From positions 318,722-382,721 of the forward strand of contig MNCI01018050.1 in assembly GCA_015680685.1 (NCBI GenBank): a stretch of 64,000 bases of DNA, written 5' to 3'. This document shows, piece after piece, positions 37,530-48,709 of the stretch (position 1 is the first letter of the stretch; the number at the start of each line of letters is the position of its first letter). A model generated the notes under the pieces. The model was not told the origin of the DNA. It ran no database searches and saw only the letters and a program-made list of their open reading frames with translations. The stretch is from Gnetum montanum. Lineage: Eukaryota; Streptophyta; Gnetopsida; Gnetales; Gnetaceae. A program made the translations under genes and the position numbers.

Positions 37530-38247
37530 ACTGCTACAACAGCATTCTTACCTATCTCCTCACCCAAGAAATATGACAAGAGTTAAACCTTATGAAGAAA
37601 CAATAGTTTCTCCATCGCACAAAGTACTTTATGGAAATAAATGGACAACTTTACAAAGTGTGTCCCAATGTCTTGGTTCGATGGTGTGTTCCCAATATAG
37701 ATCAATTATGAGTTCTCCAAAACACGCATGACGGTCCTTGTGGGGGTCATTATGCTGGGAGATGAACAGCCATCAAGATCTTGCTTGCTTGATATTATTG
37801 GCCTACATTGTTTTAGGACACCCATTCATTCATCCAATCATGTGAGCACTATCAACGTGATGGGGGAATGACTGCTAGAATGTAGGATTTGCAAAAATGG
37901 ATCCAATCATTAGAACCCTCCAACATTTGGGGAAATGATTTTATGGGGCCAATTACACCAATGTCCAATGAAAAAGCCTATATCATTATTGCTATTGATT
38001 ACCTAACTAAGTGCATAGAAGCAACCACTATTAAGGATAATACATCATCTACAACTGCACGATTTGTTCAACAACAAATCATAAACAAGTTTGGTGTGCC
38101 TTGTGAGCTTATTTTAAACAATGGTACCCACTTCACAGGTGCAACTTTTCAGAAATTAATGCAACACTTAGGGGTTGAATATAAATTGACTACACCATAC
38201 CACCCCCAAGAAAATGGTCAAGTAGAAGTTACCAATAGGGAGATTAC
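37530..38247 (+). pseudogene. Element B integrase remnant, cut by the N gap
   Basis: The zinc-binding region reads HDGPCGGHYAGR (about 37728), then SCEHYQRDGGMTARM (about 37845), where the last zinc Cys is replaced by Tyr. The catalytic core (37889-38247) reads NDFMGPITPMSNEKAYIIIA, IDYLTKC (first Asp), then LILNNGTHFTGATFQKLM, where the usual second Asp of DDE is Asn. It ends with TTPYHPQENGQVEVTNREI, which keeps the Glu. The core is open from 37889 to the gap, but the missing Asp alone would abolish strand transfer. The C-terminal domain falls in the N run. Confidence 0.9.
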
Positions 38248-38547
38248 NNNNNNNNNNNNNNNNNNNNNNNNNNNNNNNNNNNNNNNNNNNNNNNNNNNNN
38301 NNNNNNNNNNNNNNNNNNNNNNNNNNNNNNNNNNNNNNNNNNNNNNNNNNNNNNNNNNNNNNNNNNNNNNNNNNNNNNNNNNNNNNNNNNNNNNNNNNNN
38401 NNNNNNNNNNNNNNNNNNNNNNNNNNNNNNNNNNNNNNNNNNNNNNNNNNNNNNNNNNNNNNNNNNNNNNNNNNNNNNNNNNNNNNNNNNNNNNNNNNNN
38501 NNNNNNNNNNNNNNNNNNNNNNNNNNNNNNNNNNNNNNNNNNNNNNN
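38248..38547. other. Assembly gap (N bases)
   Basis: A run of 300 N lies within the integrase of element B. ORFs drawn across it are artefacts. Nothing can be said about its content beyond the expectation of an integrase C-terminal domain. Confidence 0.98.
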
Positions 38548-40564
38548 TACAGATGCTACCTCTATTAGTGGACAACCTTGCTGACTATTTTGGATCTCCT
38601 CCTTCCAACTCAGTCATGGGGGAGATGGCTACCTATGGTAACCATTCTAGGCCCTCAGTTCTTTTGGAATTTTTATTTTACATATTTTTTGTTTTACACA
38701 TTATTTCAACTTTTCTTATTTTTTTTTACACCATCATTCATGTTTTTACTATTTCTTTTTTTGCTTGATTTACTTTTATTTGTTATTTAATAAGTGCTCA
38801 TGATAGTGGATTGAATTATATCATATTGTTTGCTAATGTTTGGTTTTTACCTTTGAATTATGATGCTGATATTAAGGTATGTTTCTTTTGGTAAAACAAG
38901 TAATGAGTCCACACCATCCACTCATCCATATAACTCAATGGTATCCTTTGGCTTGGAACTGTACAATATATTTTTTCTAAGTAAACTTGTTAATGAATTG
39001 GTGGCTGGGTATTTTTCAAACCAAGGAAAGACTCAAAGGATGAAAAGTGTGTGACTTCAAAGGGATTCGATGCATTTGTGCTGGCCATTCTCTTGGGTGC
39101 TTGGATGCTTGGTTCTTGGGTTTTCCGCCATTTTGACATTGTTCAAAAATCAAGAAGCTGAGTGAATAAAAATAAGTCTTTTCATGGTGTGGTTCTCACA
39201 CAAGAAAAAAAAAGAAAAGAAAGGAGAAAAGTGAGAATTCAAAGCACACCCCTTAGACATAATAAAGCAATATGGGCTACAAGCACTAGTTATGAAGCTG
39301 GAAAGACATGCTACCCATGCCTGATAGTTCCCTCTAACTAAGGCCCTTTCTCACTTCCTACTTCTCCCTCTCCCTCTCCTCAAGATGGTGGTCACTCTTT
39401 GTGAAGGCATTCTTCTTACTTCAAGAGAATGGACTAGCCAGGTGTATTGATGTGAGGTCATTGAATGTGGTTGTTTTGAGCCTAGAATTATTATGAAGTT
39501 CTACTCAGTCATCTTAACCATGAAATACACAAGGGGCTTTACACAATCTTGTTCTTGGGATTCCATTCCATTCTCTCCTCTCCATCTTTTTTCCCATTTC
39601 CCAACTCATTGTCAATTTTATCATTAGTCTGTTCTGGGTTGATGCATTTTTTTTCTTTGGTGAATTCTTGAGGGTAAGTTTTTAACTCTTGCTTCCAAAT
39701 TACATTCATAGAGCCTATAGACTCTTTGGTTTGTGGGTTTGTCAGGGCATAAAAGGCATGAGCTTGCTTTGGGGAGGACCCATTGGCATTCCTTTTTAGT
39801 GCAATTGTTAAGTTCTTTTTCTTAAACATTTCTTACAATCAATCATCTCTTGTTTCATCCCCATCCATGACATCCATTTTATTGGCGTTGCCATTGTTAT
39901 TTTTCCCCATATTTCTTGTTCCTCATATTTTTCCATCTTATAGTTACTAGAGGTTCGCTCTTAGTCGTGGGGGACTTAGCACAAATTTTTTAATTTTCTC
40001 CATTTTACTATTTTCCTAACCCCTACACCTTGGGTAGTCACCTATGATAAATCTTTGAACCAATTTCTACCATAACCACAACTCAGCCAATGTGCTTCAT
40101 ATCAAGGTAAGGTATCAACTACATTGTGGATTATCTATCCTTGCTCATTTGTGACCATGTTGTGTGTGCAGATAGAAATCATACAAATAATGGACTGGGC
40201 TTGGAGGAAGCACTCAAGATGGACTGGAACTAGAGCATTTGCAAAAGGAGCAAGTTTGGTAGCATGGCTATGGATAAACAATGGAAGGCGCAATCTTGGC
40301 ATTGGAGGCAACACACTCTATCTTCTCTCTCTCTCTCTTTTTCTCTTCAAGCTACCAAATAAAGGCTTGGATGTCATTTATGTATGAGTGTTCACCACAA
40401 TGGCCATGAACACTAATGTTGTAATGTGCTTATTGATCCATTCACTGGGCACATTGAGTCTATCATCCCATTCCACCATCAGTTGTCAATTAGTCAATAA
40501 TCCCATAAATTCCCAATATTTTGTAAGGAACTCGAGGACGAGTTTTCATTTAGTCGTGGGGCTA
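38548..40564 (+). other. Element B region between pol and 3' LTR
   Basis: About 2 kb separates the pol remnant from the 3' LTR. No pol domain continues on the plus strand. A minus-strand frame is open for 96 codons (39829-39539), Lys/Asn/Glu-rich and ending in a charged tail. Some Tat-lineage elements, such as maize Grande, carry an antisense ORF here, but I cannot claim homology. A CT-repeat lies at about 40323-40342. Just before the LTR are CTCGAGGACGAG and GTCGTGGGGCTA, the likely polypurine-tract region. Confidence 0.5.
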
Positions 40565-41455
40565 TGATGAGAGTAGTTACTCTAGTGGTTATTCTAATAA
40601 TTAGAGTGGTGAATCTAGTGATTACTCTACAATTATTCTAATTTTTAGAGCAGTTACTCTAGTGGTTACTCTAGCAGTTACTCTAATTATTAGAGCGATT
40701 AATCTAATTATTAGAGTAGTTGCTCCCAAGTCTATTTTAGCAATCAAGTAGCAAAACTCTTGTAGTTTGTTTGAAAGTTAGAGTATTTTCCAAGTGCCTG
40801 CAGTAGGAGGTCTAAGTGTGGATGGATCTTTATTCAAGCATTGTGTACCTAAGCACACCTTGTGTACGACAATAAAGATGAACTCTTTGATTCATCCTTG
40901 TAGCACTTGAGATTTGTTTTCTTATGTATTTATTTTATTTTATTTTCTTATGAATTTATTTTATTTTATGCACTTTGCATTTCTATTATTAGCAAAATAA
41001 TTAATTTTGATCAATTAAAAAAATCATTAAATTACACAAGCACGACCACTTTGAGCATGCGTGTAATACTTGGTAACCCAGTAATGGTTAGCATTTGGTA
41101 ATCCTAGCAGTGTTGCACTAGTTTAGGATGTGTACAACAAGTGGGAATAAATGCTAGTGTTAGGATTAGTTAGAACTTAGTTAATGAGTAGTTAAGTTAA
41201 ATTAGTCACTTAGTTACCTCTCTCCTTCCCTACTAGCGTAGGACATAAAAACATAAAATCTATAAAAATCATATGCCTCAAGATTAATTAACCATACAAT
41301 CATGACATACAGGTAAGCTTGGGAAGATAATGATCAACCAACCTATCATTGTTCCATAAGGGCGCATAACTACTTAGTCCTTGGGAATCGACCAGATCGT
41401 GTGTGAAACACTTGTATTCATATGGTTGAGCGTAAGGGTACCTCGCCGTTCATCA
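40565..41455 (+). repeat. Element B 3' LTR (TATA deleted)
   Basis: It begins TGATGAGAGTAGTTACTCTA and ends CCTCGCCGTTCATCA. It is 35 bases shorter than the 5' LTR because the segment from the TATA box onward is missing: AAGTCTATTTTAGCAATC at about 40730, against AAGTCTATAAATACAATTCC in the 5' LTR. The polyadenylation signal AATAAAG is kept near 40871. Differences from the 5' LTR are mostly transitions. Confidence 0.9.
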
Positions 41456-43603
41456 CATAGTATATTTTGAGTTATGTGCCATTATTTTATTCCTATCTAA
41501 AATTATAGCAATTTTTAAAATATAGATTAATACAACTACATCTTGAGTATGGCTAGGGATAAAAGATCAAAATTTAACTTGAATTTTTTTTTGTGTTATA
41601 GGTTATAGATCCATTTGAAAGAAATTAAAAATGTTTTGGTTTGATGATGTTATGATTTTTTGTTTCTAGAGTATCCATAATTTCATGGTTTTTAATGATA
41701 CTTAATAAAAATCACATATGTCCTAGACCTTAGTAGATAATTCTCTAAACATTTAAATGTAGATAAGCTTCTCATCCATATTTCAAACCATTTTGGAACA
41801 TTTGAAAAATATTTTTCTATCAGAAAGTTATGATCTATTTTATATTAGCTAATTTTTCTATTTTTATTTTATCTTTATTCTCTAAGCCTAGATTCATGGT
41901 TCTATAACTCTATATTTTTTATAAATGTCTATTTAAATTTCTAATAGAGAATAGGTATAGATACTTTTTAGGGATTTAGAATCATTATAAAATTTATAGG
42001 ATTGGTGGTGTTATAATAATTTTATCTACTATTATACATTTAGGTAATGATCCAACTTAAGAGTTAATTTTGGATTTAATAGAGTTCTAATTCATCCTTA
42101 TTGGTAAAGTGATTATTTTATGGTTTGAGAATTGATTCATATATGATTGTTAGCTATTGGTGAATTATGTCTTCTAATTATTGTGGCTTGATCATTTCAT
42201 TTGGAAGTTATGGTTAGGGATCTCTCTACTTGGATTACTTGGCAACATCAATTATTGCTTGGGATTTGTGAAATTTCTTTGGATGATGGTTTTATTTCTT
42301 CTTTTGATGATGATATTCCATAATATTGGATTGATTTTGATGGTATTATGCTATGCTTTGATTAGTATCATTATGAGGATCCCTTAGTTTTATTAATCTA
42401 TTTTATAAAATGGATTACTTTGTTTAGGTTGTTGTCTCCACTGTCAATTTGGTTATCATGGTTGCATGTTTGTTGATTTTTCAGAAGATGGAGATAGCAT
42501 TAAGTTTTAGTGGCCAATTAAAGATGATCTTCCTAAAGATGGTTTTGGTGATTAACCCCTAGTGTAGAGTCTACTAGTATGGTTCTTCTTGCAGGCCCTA
42601 TCTTACAAGAGAGGCTGATTCCATGGCTCATTGATCTTTTCTTTTTGGTTTGTGTCTTGGAAATATTAGAGGTAATATTCTAGGTGACACCTTTAACATC
42701 GATATATTTGGGGAACATCGAAAGTGATGTCTTGGATGATGCTTCACATTCTAGTTGAAACTAACAATAAATCCATGCACATGATAATTTGATATTTGGT
42801 TTCAATACATGCTAATTTTGGATTATGGCAAGTACACATGATAACATAATACACATATTACACTAAGTATGGTGCCTGCTATCCTCCTTGTTTATGGTGA
42901 TCATTAGAGTGGGTAAACCTTGGTTTTAGCATAGTATGATGAATATATTTTATGGATGTGCATTTGTATGTTTGTCTAGATGTTTTGGTAGTTCTCTTGT
43001 ATGCTCATTTAGTGAACATATTTTGTAGGTCAGTCATGCTTCTCATAATCCTCATGAGATGTTTCCATTTGGAGAATAAAGATGTTGCTAAGGATTTTCA
43101 TTCAGTTTTTTATTGATAACCCATTTATATTTAGGTTGATTAGTTTGTAATGGAGATGAGAGCTTTTGGAGGGTTTTTTTGATGATATGAGATTAATAAT
43201 ATTATGTCTTAGTTTAGAGCTTTGGATATTATATGTTGGCATTTTCAACATTGTATTAGACCTTAATTCTATTTTTCATTTATGGATTTATGAATCATAT
43301 ATGGTTTAGACTTGTGACATTATATCATTCATATATATTATGGGATTTAGTTTTGTAGTTTATGTTATTCTATCTGTTTTCTAGCATTTTTATATTTATA
43401 CACTTCTACATTCATGTATTTCTTTCATCTACTACTAGCTTTCTCTTATATTCTCTTTGGGGTCATGGCTTCATGCTAGGTTCGTTTATTCCTTTTGCTA
43501 CATAGTACATTCATTTGTATCTCTTTCCATGACTGATCATTTTATTAGGGTTTCTACATATGTAATGCTCTCCAACCTAAAGCATGGGATGGAGTGTGCT
43601 ATA
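41456..43603 (+). repeat. Element D 5' LTR, right part
   Basis: It resumes after the CATAG duplication with TATATTTTGAGTTATGTGCC, which matches TATATATCAAGTTATATGCC at 45532 in the second LTR. It contains GGCCCTATCTTACAAGAGAG (about 42594) and ends at CTATA before the primer site, after CTCTCCAACCTAAAGCATG. Short hydrophobic ORFs such as 42181-42387 are not conserved in the other LTR and are not called. Confidence 0.85.
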
Positions 43604-43606
43604 AGT

Positions 43607-43618
43607 TTGTATTAGAGC
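43607..43618 (+). other. Element D primer-binding site (tRNA-iMet type)
   Basis: TTGTATTAGAGC matches TGGTATCAGAGC at 10 of 12 positions and lies three bases after the LTR end, as in element C. Confidence 0.75.
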
Positions 43619-43679
43619 ATAAGTTTTTGCAAATTTTTAATTACAAGAGGAGATTAGTTAAGTAGATATCAATCATTAT

Positions 43680-44349
43680 TTGTTTCACTTCCTTTGTTAG
43701 CATATGCAGAAGAACTCAAGTATGCTATTGATGCTTGGGTTTGGTTGATCAATGTCTTGATTAAGGACTTGTCTTTAGTTTTGATTAGTAATTATGTGCT
43801 TGTTGTGAACCAAGTCTATAGGTCTATACACTTGGTAATTTAGAATGCCACATGGTTTAATCACCTCCACATCATGAACGTAGCAATCTATGACATTATC
43901 TTGGACATGGATTAGTTTCCTTAGTATTGGGACATCTTGGATTATTGTCATAAGATACTTGGTAAAGGAAGATGGTGCTTAGATGATGATAAATATTATC
44001 CCATGAGATATCAAGCTTTATATTATTTCTCTAAGATCTTTTAGTTTGTTTTTGAAGAAAGGGAATTCTTGCTTTTTTGTTTCCATATGTGACCTTTTCT
44101 TATTGCAAGATATTGATCAATTTCTATTTTTTTATGAGTTTTCTAATTTCTTTTATATTGAATCACCTATCTTACATATAAAGCATGATATTGAGTTTGA
44201 TATTGCTTTCAAAATAGGTGTACCACCTCTCTTGAAGGTTCCACATAGAATGTTCCTTGTTGAGTTAGGAAAAGTAAATATTTAGCTTTAGGAGATGTTT
44301 GAAAAGGGCCTCATTTATCTAAGTGTATTTCTTTGGGATGCTGATATTC
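43680..44349 (+). pseudogene. Element D residual interior: gag, protease and RT fragments
   Basis: Only short pieces survive. A gag N-terminal trace lies at about 43680-43760. The C-terminal half of a protease shows VVNQVYRSIHLVI, HIMNVAIYDIILDMD (about 43870) and YWDILDYCHK. The RT lead-in shows ILHIKHDIEFDIAFK and VPPLLKVPHRMFLVEL (44190-44270), followed by LQEMFEKGLIYLSVF (about 44290). The first box of RT then runs into the truncated second LTR at about 44350. The middle of gag and everything after the start of pol were lost, probably in separate deletions. Confidence 0.75.
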
Positions 44350-47300
44350 TCTTTGATATGCTCTTTAATTATATGTAAATTTTTGTTACTATTAAGTAGG
44401 TGTGTACTCATCCTATTGTTAAGGGTTGCAAAATCTTATGAGTTTTGGGTGGGAGCATGGTATGGCTTGTAATTGATGGTTTATATGCTTGGTTGTTTGT
44501 TTAATTATTATTATAAATTTATTCTAGAGAATTTGATATGAGCTAGTAGATATGTGGTAGATAGAGCTTATATGTTAACAAGTATGCAATGTATATCTTC
44601 ATATGTAATTGTTTTAAGTTTACCATGCTAATCTATGTTGGGAGGTTTTGGATTATAGTTTTAATATTGTAGATTTTTATGGTATCTCTCTCTTTTAATG
44701 ATTGTGATATATGAGAGAGTTACATGATTGGAAGAGGAAGTTATGTTTAAGATAAAAAATATTTTTGGTGGTTTTATTTTGGCTTTGTAGAAGTTTTAAC
44801 AATTGGTGTTTTCTTCTACTCCATGGTTTCCTGGTCAACCTACAATAAAATTTCTATGGTTTAATTTTTTCACATACTTTGATAATCTAGGAATATTTTT
44901 TTATGAAATTGTAGGTGGGAAGTGTTGAGGAATTATAGATTAATTGTGTGGATTAGTTGGATCTTTGTGTTTTCCTTTTCACTATTGTAATTTTTTATCA
45001 TTCAAATTCAAAGGTGAGTTATCTTGGCTTCTTTCCCATTTATGGTTATATGTTTTGTGAATACTTGTGGGATGAGTCTTGTTTATGTTTTTTGAATGAT
45101 TATAAAACTATTTTTGGGTTGGAACGTTTTGTTTAGAAGGGATAGAATTCTAGTTGGATGAATTTTGTATGCGTAATTCTTAATTAATTATATTGTTGTT
45201 TCTTCTGATTTTGGGCAAGTGTTTTATGAGGATTTTACCAATAATTCTACAAGATGGGTATCACAAATTAATTTCAAAGTAGATCAAGATATTTTAAACT
45301 TTTTCTTATGAAATTTAAGTAATTATTTTTTTCATCAATAGAATTTCTTAATTTGTTATTTCTCTTCTTGGGGCTAGGGTTTCTAAAGGTTTTCCTTAAA
45401 ATAATAGATCATGTGTACAAAAATATCCATATCTTTTTAATACCTTTGAGTTAGAATTCTTGCTATAGGTTTTCAAAACTCTACTAAAATTTTGTATAAT
45501 TTGAATAAATGAATTTTTTAAAAATTCATAGTATATATCAAGTTATATGCCATTCTTCTAGACCTATCTAAAACTGTAGGAATTTTTATGACATGGATTA
45601 ATGAGTCTATATCTCACATATGGATATGGATAAAAATCTATATTATATTTAAATGTTTCTATATGTTTTAGCTTCTAGGTTCATTGAAATAAATTTAAAA
45701 TATTATGTTTTAGTAAAGTTATAAGTTTCTCTTTCTACACTACATAATCTCATGGTGTTCGATGGTGCATAATAAAAGTCCCATATCTTCTAGATCTAAG
45801 TAGATAATCCTCTAAACATTTAGTTGTATATAGATGTATCTTATATATTTCAAACCATGTAAACATTAGTAAAAAAATAGTATTTTGTAAAAAGGTTATA
45901 GTCTATTTTTTGTTAAGTACTTTTTTTATTTTTATTTCAACTTGATTCTCTAAGCCTAGATTCATGGTTCTAGAACTCTATATCTTTGATAAATGTCTAC
46001 CTAAATTTTTAATAGAGAATAGATATATTTATTTTTTAGGTATCTATAATCATGGTAAAATTTATAGAAATGATGGATTTATAATGATTTTATCTACCAT
46101 TACACATTTAGATGATGGTCCAACTATATACTTGAATTTTTGTTTAATACATTCTTGATTTATCCTTTTTGGTAAAGTGGTTATTTCATAGTTTGACTAT
46201 TGATCCATATACGATTATTAATTTTTGGTAACTTGGGTATTCCCATTGTTTTGGTTTATTCAATTTTAGTTGCCATCTTGGGTTATTGTTTGACATTTGT
46301 GAGATGTCTTTGGATAATGGCTTTGGTTCTATGATTTATGATGAAATTCAATGAGATTGGTTTAGGTTTTATGGTATTATGCTATGATTTATATTAGTAT
46401 CCTTATTAGGATCACATTTTTTGATGAATATTTTTGATGAAATGGATTTCTTTATTTTGGTTGTTACCTCCACTATCAATTTGGTTACCATGGTTTTATT
46501 TTTGTTGGTTATTTGGATGATGGAGCTAGTACCAAGTTTGTGTGGCCAGTTGGAGATGGGCTTCCTAGAACTGATTTTAATGATTGATCCCCCATTGTAG
46601 AGTGCACCAATGTGGCTCTCACTATGGGCCCCATCCTACAAGAGATGATGATTCGATGGCTCATGGATCCTTTCTTTTTGGTTTATGCCCCTAGAACGAC
46701 AGAGATGATATCCTGTGTGATGCTTCTAGTAATGAAATATTTAGGAAATGTTGAAATTAATGTCCTAGGTTATGCTTCACATTATAGTTAAGACTAATAA
46801 TAAATCTATGTGCATGGTAGTTTGATATTTTGTTTGAATACATGTTGGTTTTGGAATTTGTCAAGTACACATGATAACATAATACACATATTACACTAAG
46901 TGTATTGCATGCTAGCCTCCCTATTTATGGTGATGGTTGGAGTGAGCAAACTTTGGTTTTGGCATAGTATGATAAATAGATGTTATGGATATGAATTTAT
47001 ATGTTTGTTTGGCTATGATTTTTGAGCTACCATATTATGTAGATTAACCATGATTCTAATCTTCATGAGATTTGTCCATTTAACGATAGAGATATTAACA
47101 AGATTTATAATTTAGTTTTAAACTAATAATCCATTTATTTTTAGACTATTAGATTTGGGAAGGAGATGGGAGGTTTTGGAGGATTTGTTTTGATGATATA
47201 ATATTGATAATATTGTGTCTCAGTTTAGAGCTTTGGATATTATATGTTGGCATTTTTAGCATTTTATTATCTCTTAATTCTCTTTTTTGTTTATGGATTT

Positions 47301-47614
47301 ATGGATCATGTATGGTTTAGAATTATGATATTATATCATTTGTACATATTATGAGATATTTTTTTTGCAATTTACGTTATTCTATATTTTTCTAGAATTT
47401 TTATATTTATACAATTCTATATTCATGTATTTCTTTCTTCTGCTATTAGTTTTCTCCTCTCTTTTCTTTGAAGTCATGGCTTCATGCTAGGTTCCTTTGT
47501 TCCTTTTGATGCATAATGTGTTCATTCATAAGTCTTGCCTTAACTGATTATTTTGTCAAAATTTCTACCCAACATAAAGCTCTCCAACCTAAGGCATAGG
47601 AAGGATGGTGTTAT
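44350..47614 (+). repeat. Element D 3' LTR (5' end truncated)
   Basis: It aligns with the 5' LTR from about 30370 to its end but lacks roughly the first 150 bases. It holds the undisturbed target site of element B (AAAATTCATAGTATATATC, 45521-45539). It ends near CTCCAACCTAAGGCATAGG, then GTGTTATG (about 47614). It carries no coding content. Confidence 0.8.
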
Positions 47615-48026
47615 GCTTAGCTTACTATCAAAGTATTGTAATCCCCCTTGCTCATAAACATGCTATTGATAAAAAGGATTTAATGAAATTCATCTCAATA
47701 GCTACCTACTTTCAGAAGATTTCATTTTATACCTTAGCAAAATAATTATCATTGGTACTATTGTGATCTTGAGATCTACCATTAAAAAGAAATCAAATAA
47801 TAGAATCTTTGAGTAGATCCTATTGCTACTTGAGAAATTTCTAAGATCTTACCATCTTTGCTATTGGATTCTAACAAACAAAATTTCATTAGGTAAAGGA
47901 TTAAAAGAGATACATGACTCTCTCTGCACTACAAGCATCAAGAGCTTTAGATATATAAATATGGAAAATGAGCTTTTATCATAAGACTATGAGACTTATC
48001 ATAGAATAATTTAGTAGTTTTCCCTC
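47615..48026. other. Spacer between elements D and F
   Basis: About 410 bases of AT-rich DNA without any recognised feature. Confidence 0.5.
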
Positions 48027-48709
48027 TAATAGGAATCCCAGCAGTTTTGGACCAATGGGATATATCATATTGAGTGCAATGTGATTTAGTTGTAAGCTTT
48101 AAAGATAATGTTAAATGGATTGCTAAGAACACATGTGTATGTCATTGTTTTCAATAAATATAAAAGATATTATAATTCATATAATACAATTCAAATAGAT
48201 GTTTTCATGGTGAGAGATAGAGAAAATATTTATAATTTTATATTTTATAATTTTTTATGAATTTTATATTTATAAGAAACTAAAAGAATGTTGATGAGTG
48301 GTGAGGTACCCCTACACTCAACCATACGAATACGAGCATACACGAGCAATCCAGTCGAACTCCGCAGACTAAATGCCTTAACGCCACAAGAAACACTTGG
48401 GGTTAATCGTTCGTTGTCTTCCCAGGCTTGCTTGTAAGTGTCACGGTGTATGGTTAAGCAAGTCTGAGGTATGTGATTTTTTTGGTATTTTCGGCTTATC
48501 TTCTATGCTACCAGGAGAAAGGGTTGAGAAACTAAGCTAACTCTAACTAAAGATCTAAGTCTAAATTAACTAGCGTCAGCATCCGTTCCCACTTACCGGA
48601 CACACCCTGAACTATGCAACTGCAGCTTACCAAACGCTAATCGTTACTGGGATCGCCACACGTAACGCAAGTGCTCGAAGTGGTCGTACTGAGGCACCTA
48701 TTTAGCCTA

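Larger units (their letters stand above)
31561..41455 (+). mobile_element. Element B: Tat/Athila-type Ty3/gypsy retrotransposon nested in D
   Basis: B has two LTRs with terminal inverted repeats TGATGA...TCATCA (TGATAA...TCATTA in the 5' copy), a tRNA-Asp-type primer site, gag, protease, RT, RNase H and integrase in order, and a long non-coding 3' region. The target duplication is CATAA (31556-31560) versus CATAG (41456-41460), one transition apart. D's second LTR shows the undisturbed single CATAG at 45527-45531. A 300-base N gap (38248-38547) removes the integrase C-terminus. The element is about 9.9 kb and inactive. Confidence 0.95.
30208..47614 (+). mobile_element. Element D: chromovirus-like gypsy with >3-kb LTRs, interrupted by element B
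   Basis: Two long homologous blocks frame a tiny interior: 30208-31560 plus 41456-43603, and 44350-47614. They have the same marker phrases in the same order (GAGAGTTA, CTCTAAGCCTAGATTCATGG, AATAAATC-ATG-CAT, CTCCAACCTAA). The interior has an iMet-type primer site and short gag, protease and RT pieces. The LTRs belong to the same family as element C. Element B sits inside the first LTR. The left limit of the first LTR is approximate (30205-30225). Confidence 0.8.

Noticed and set aside
37889-38584. 231-residue ORF as a complete integrase
   Set aside because: Its second half runs through 300 N bases. Only the first 119 or so residues are real sequence, and the second catalytic Asp is Asn.
42181-42387. 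Hydrophobic membrane-protein ORF
   Set aside because: It lies in element D's LTR, is T-rich, and is not open in the homologous second LTR.
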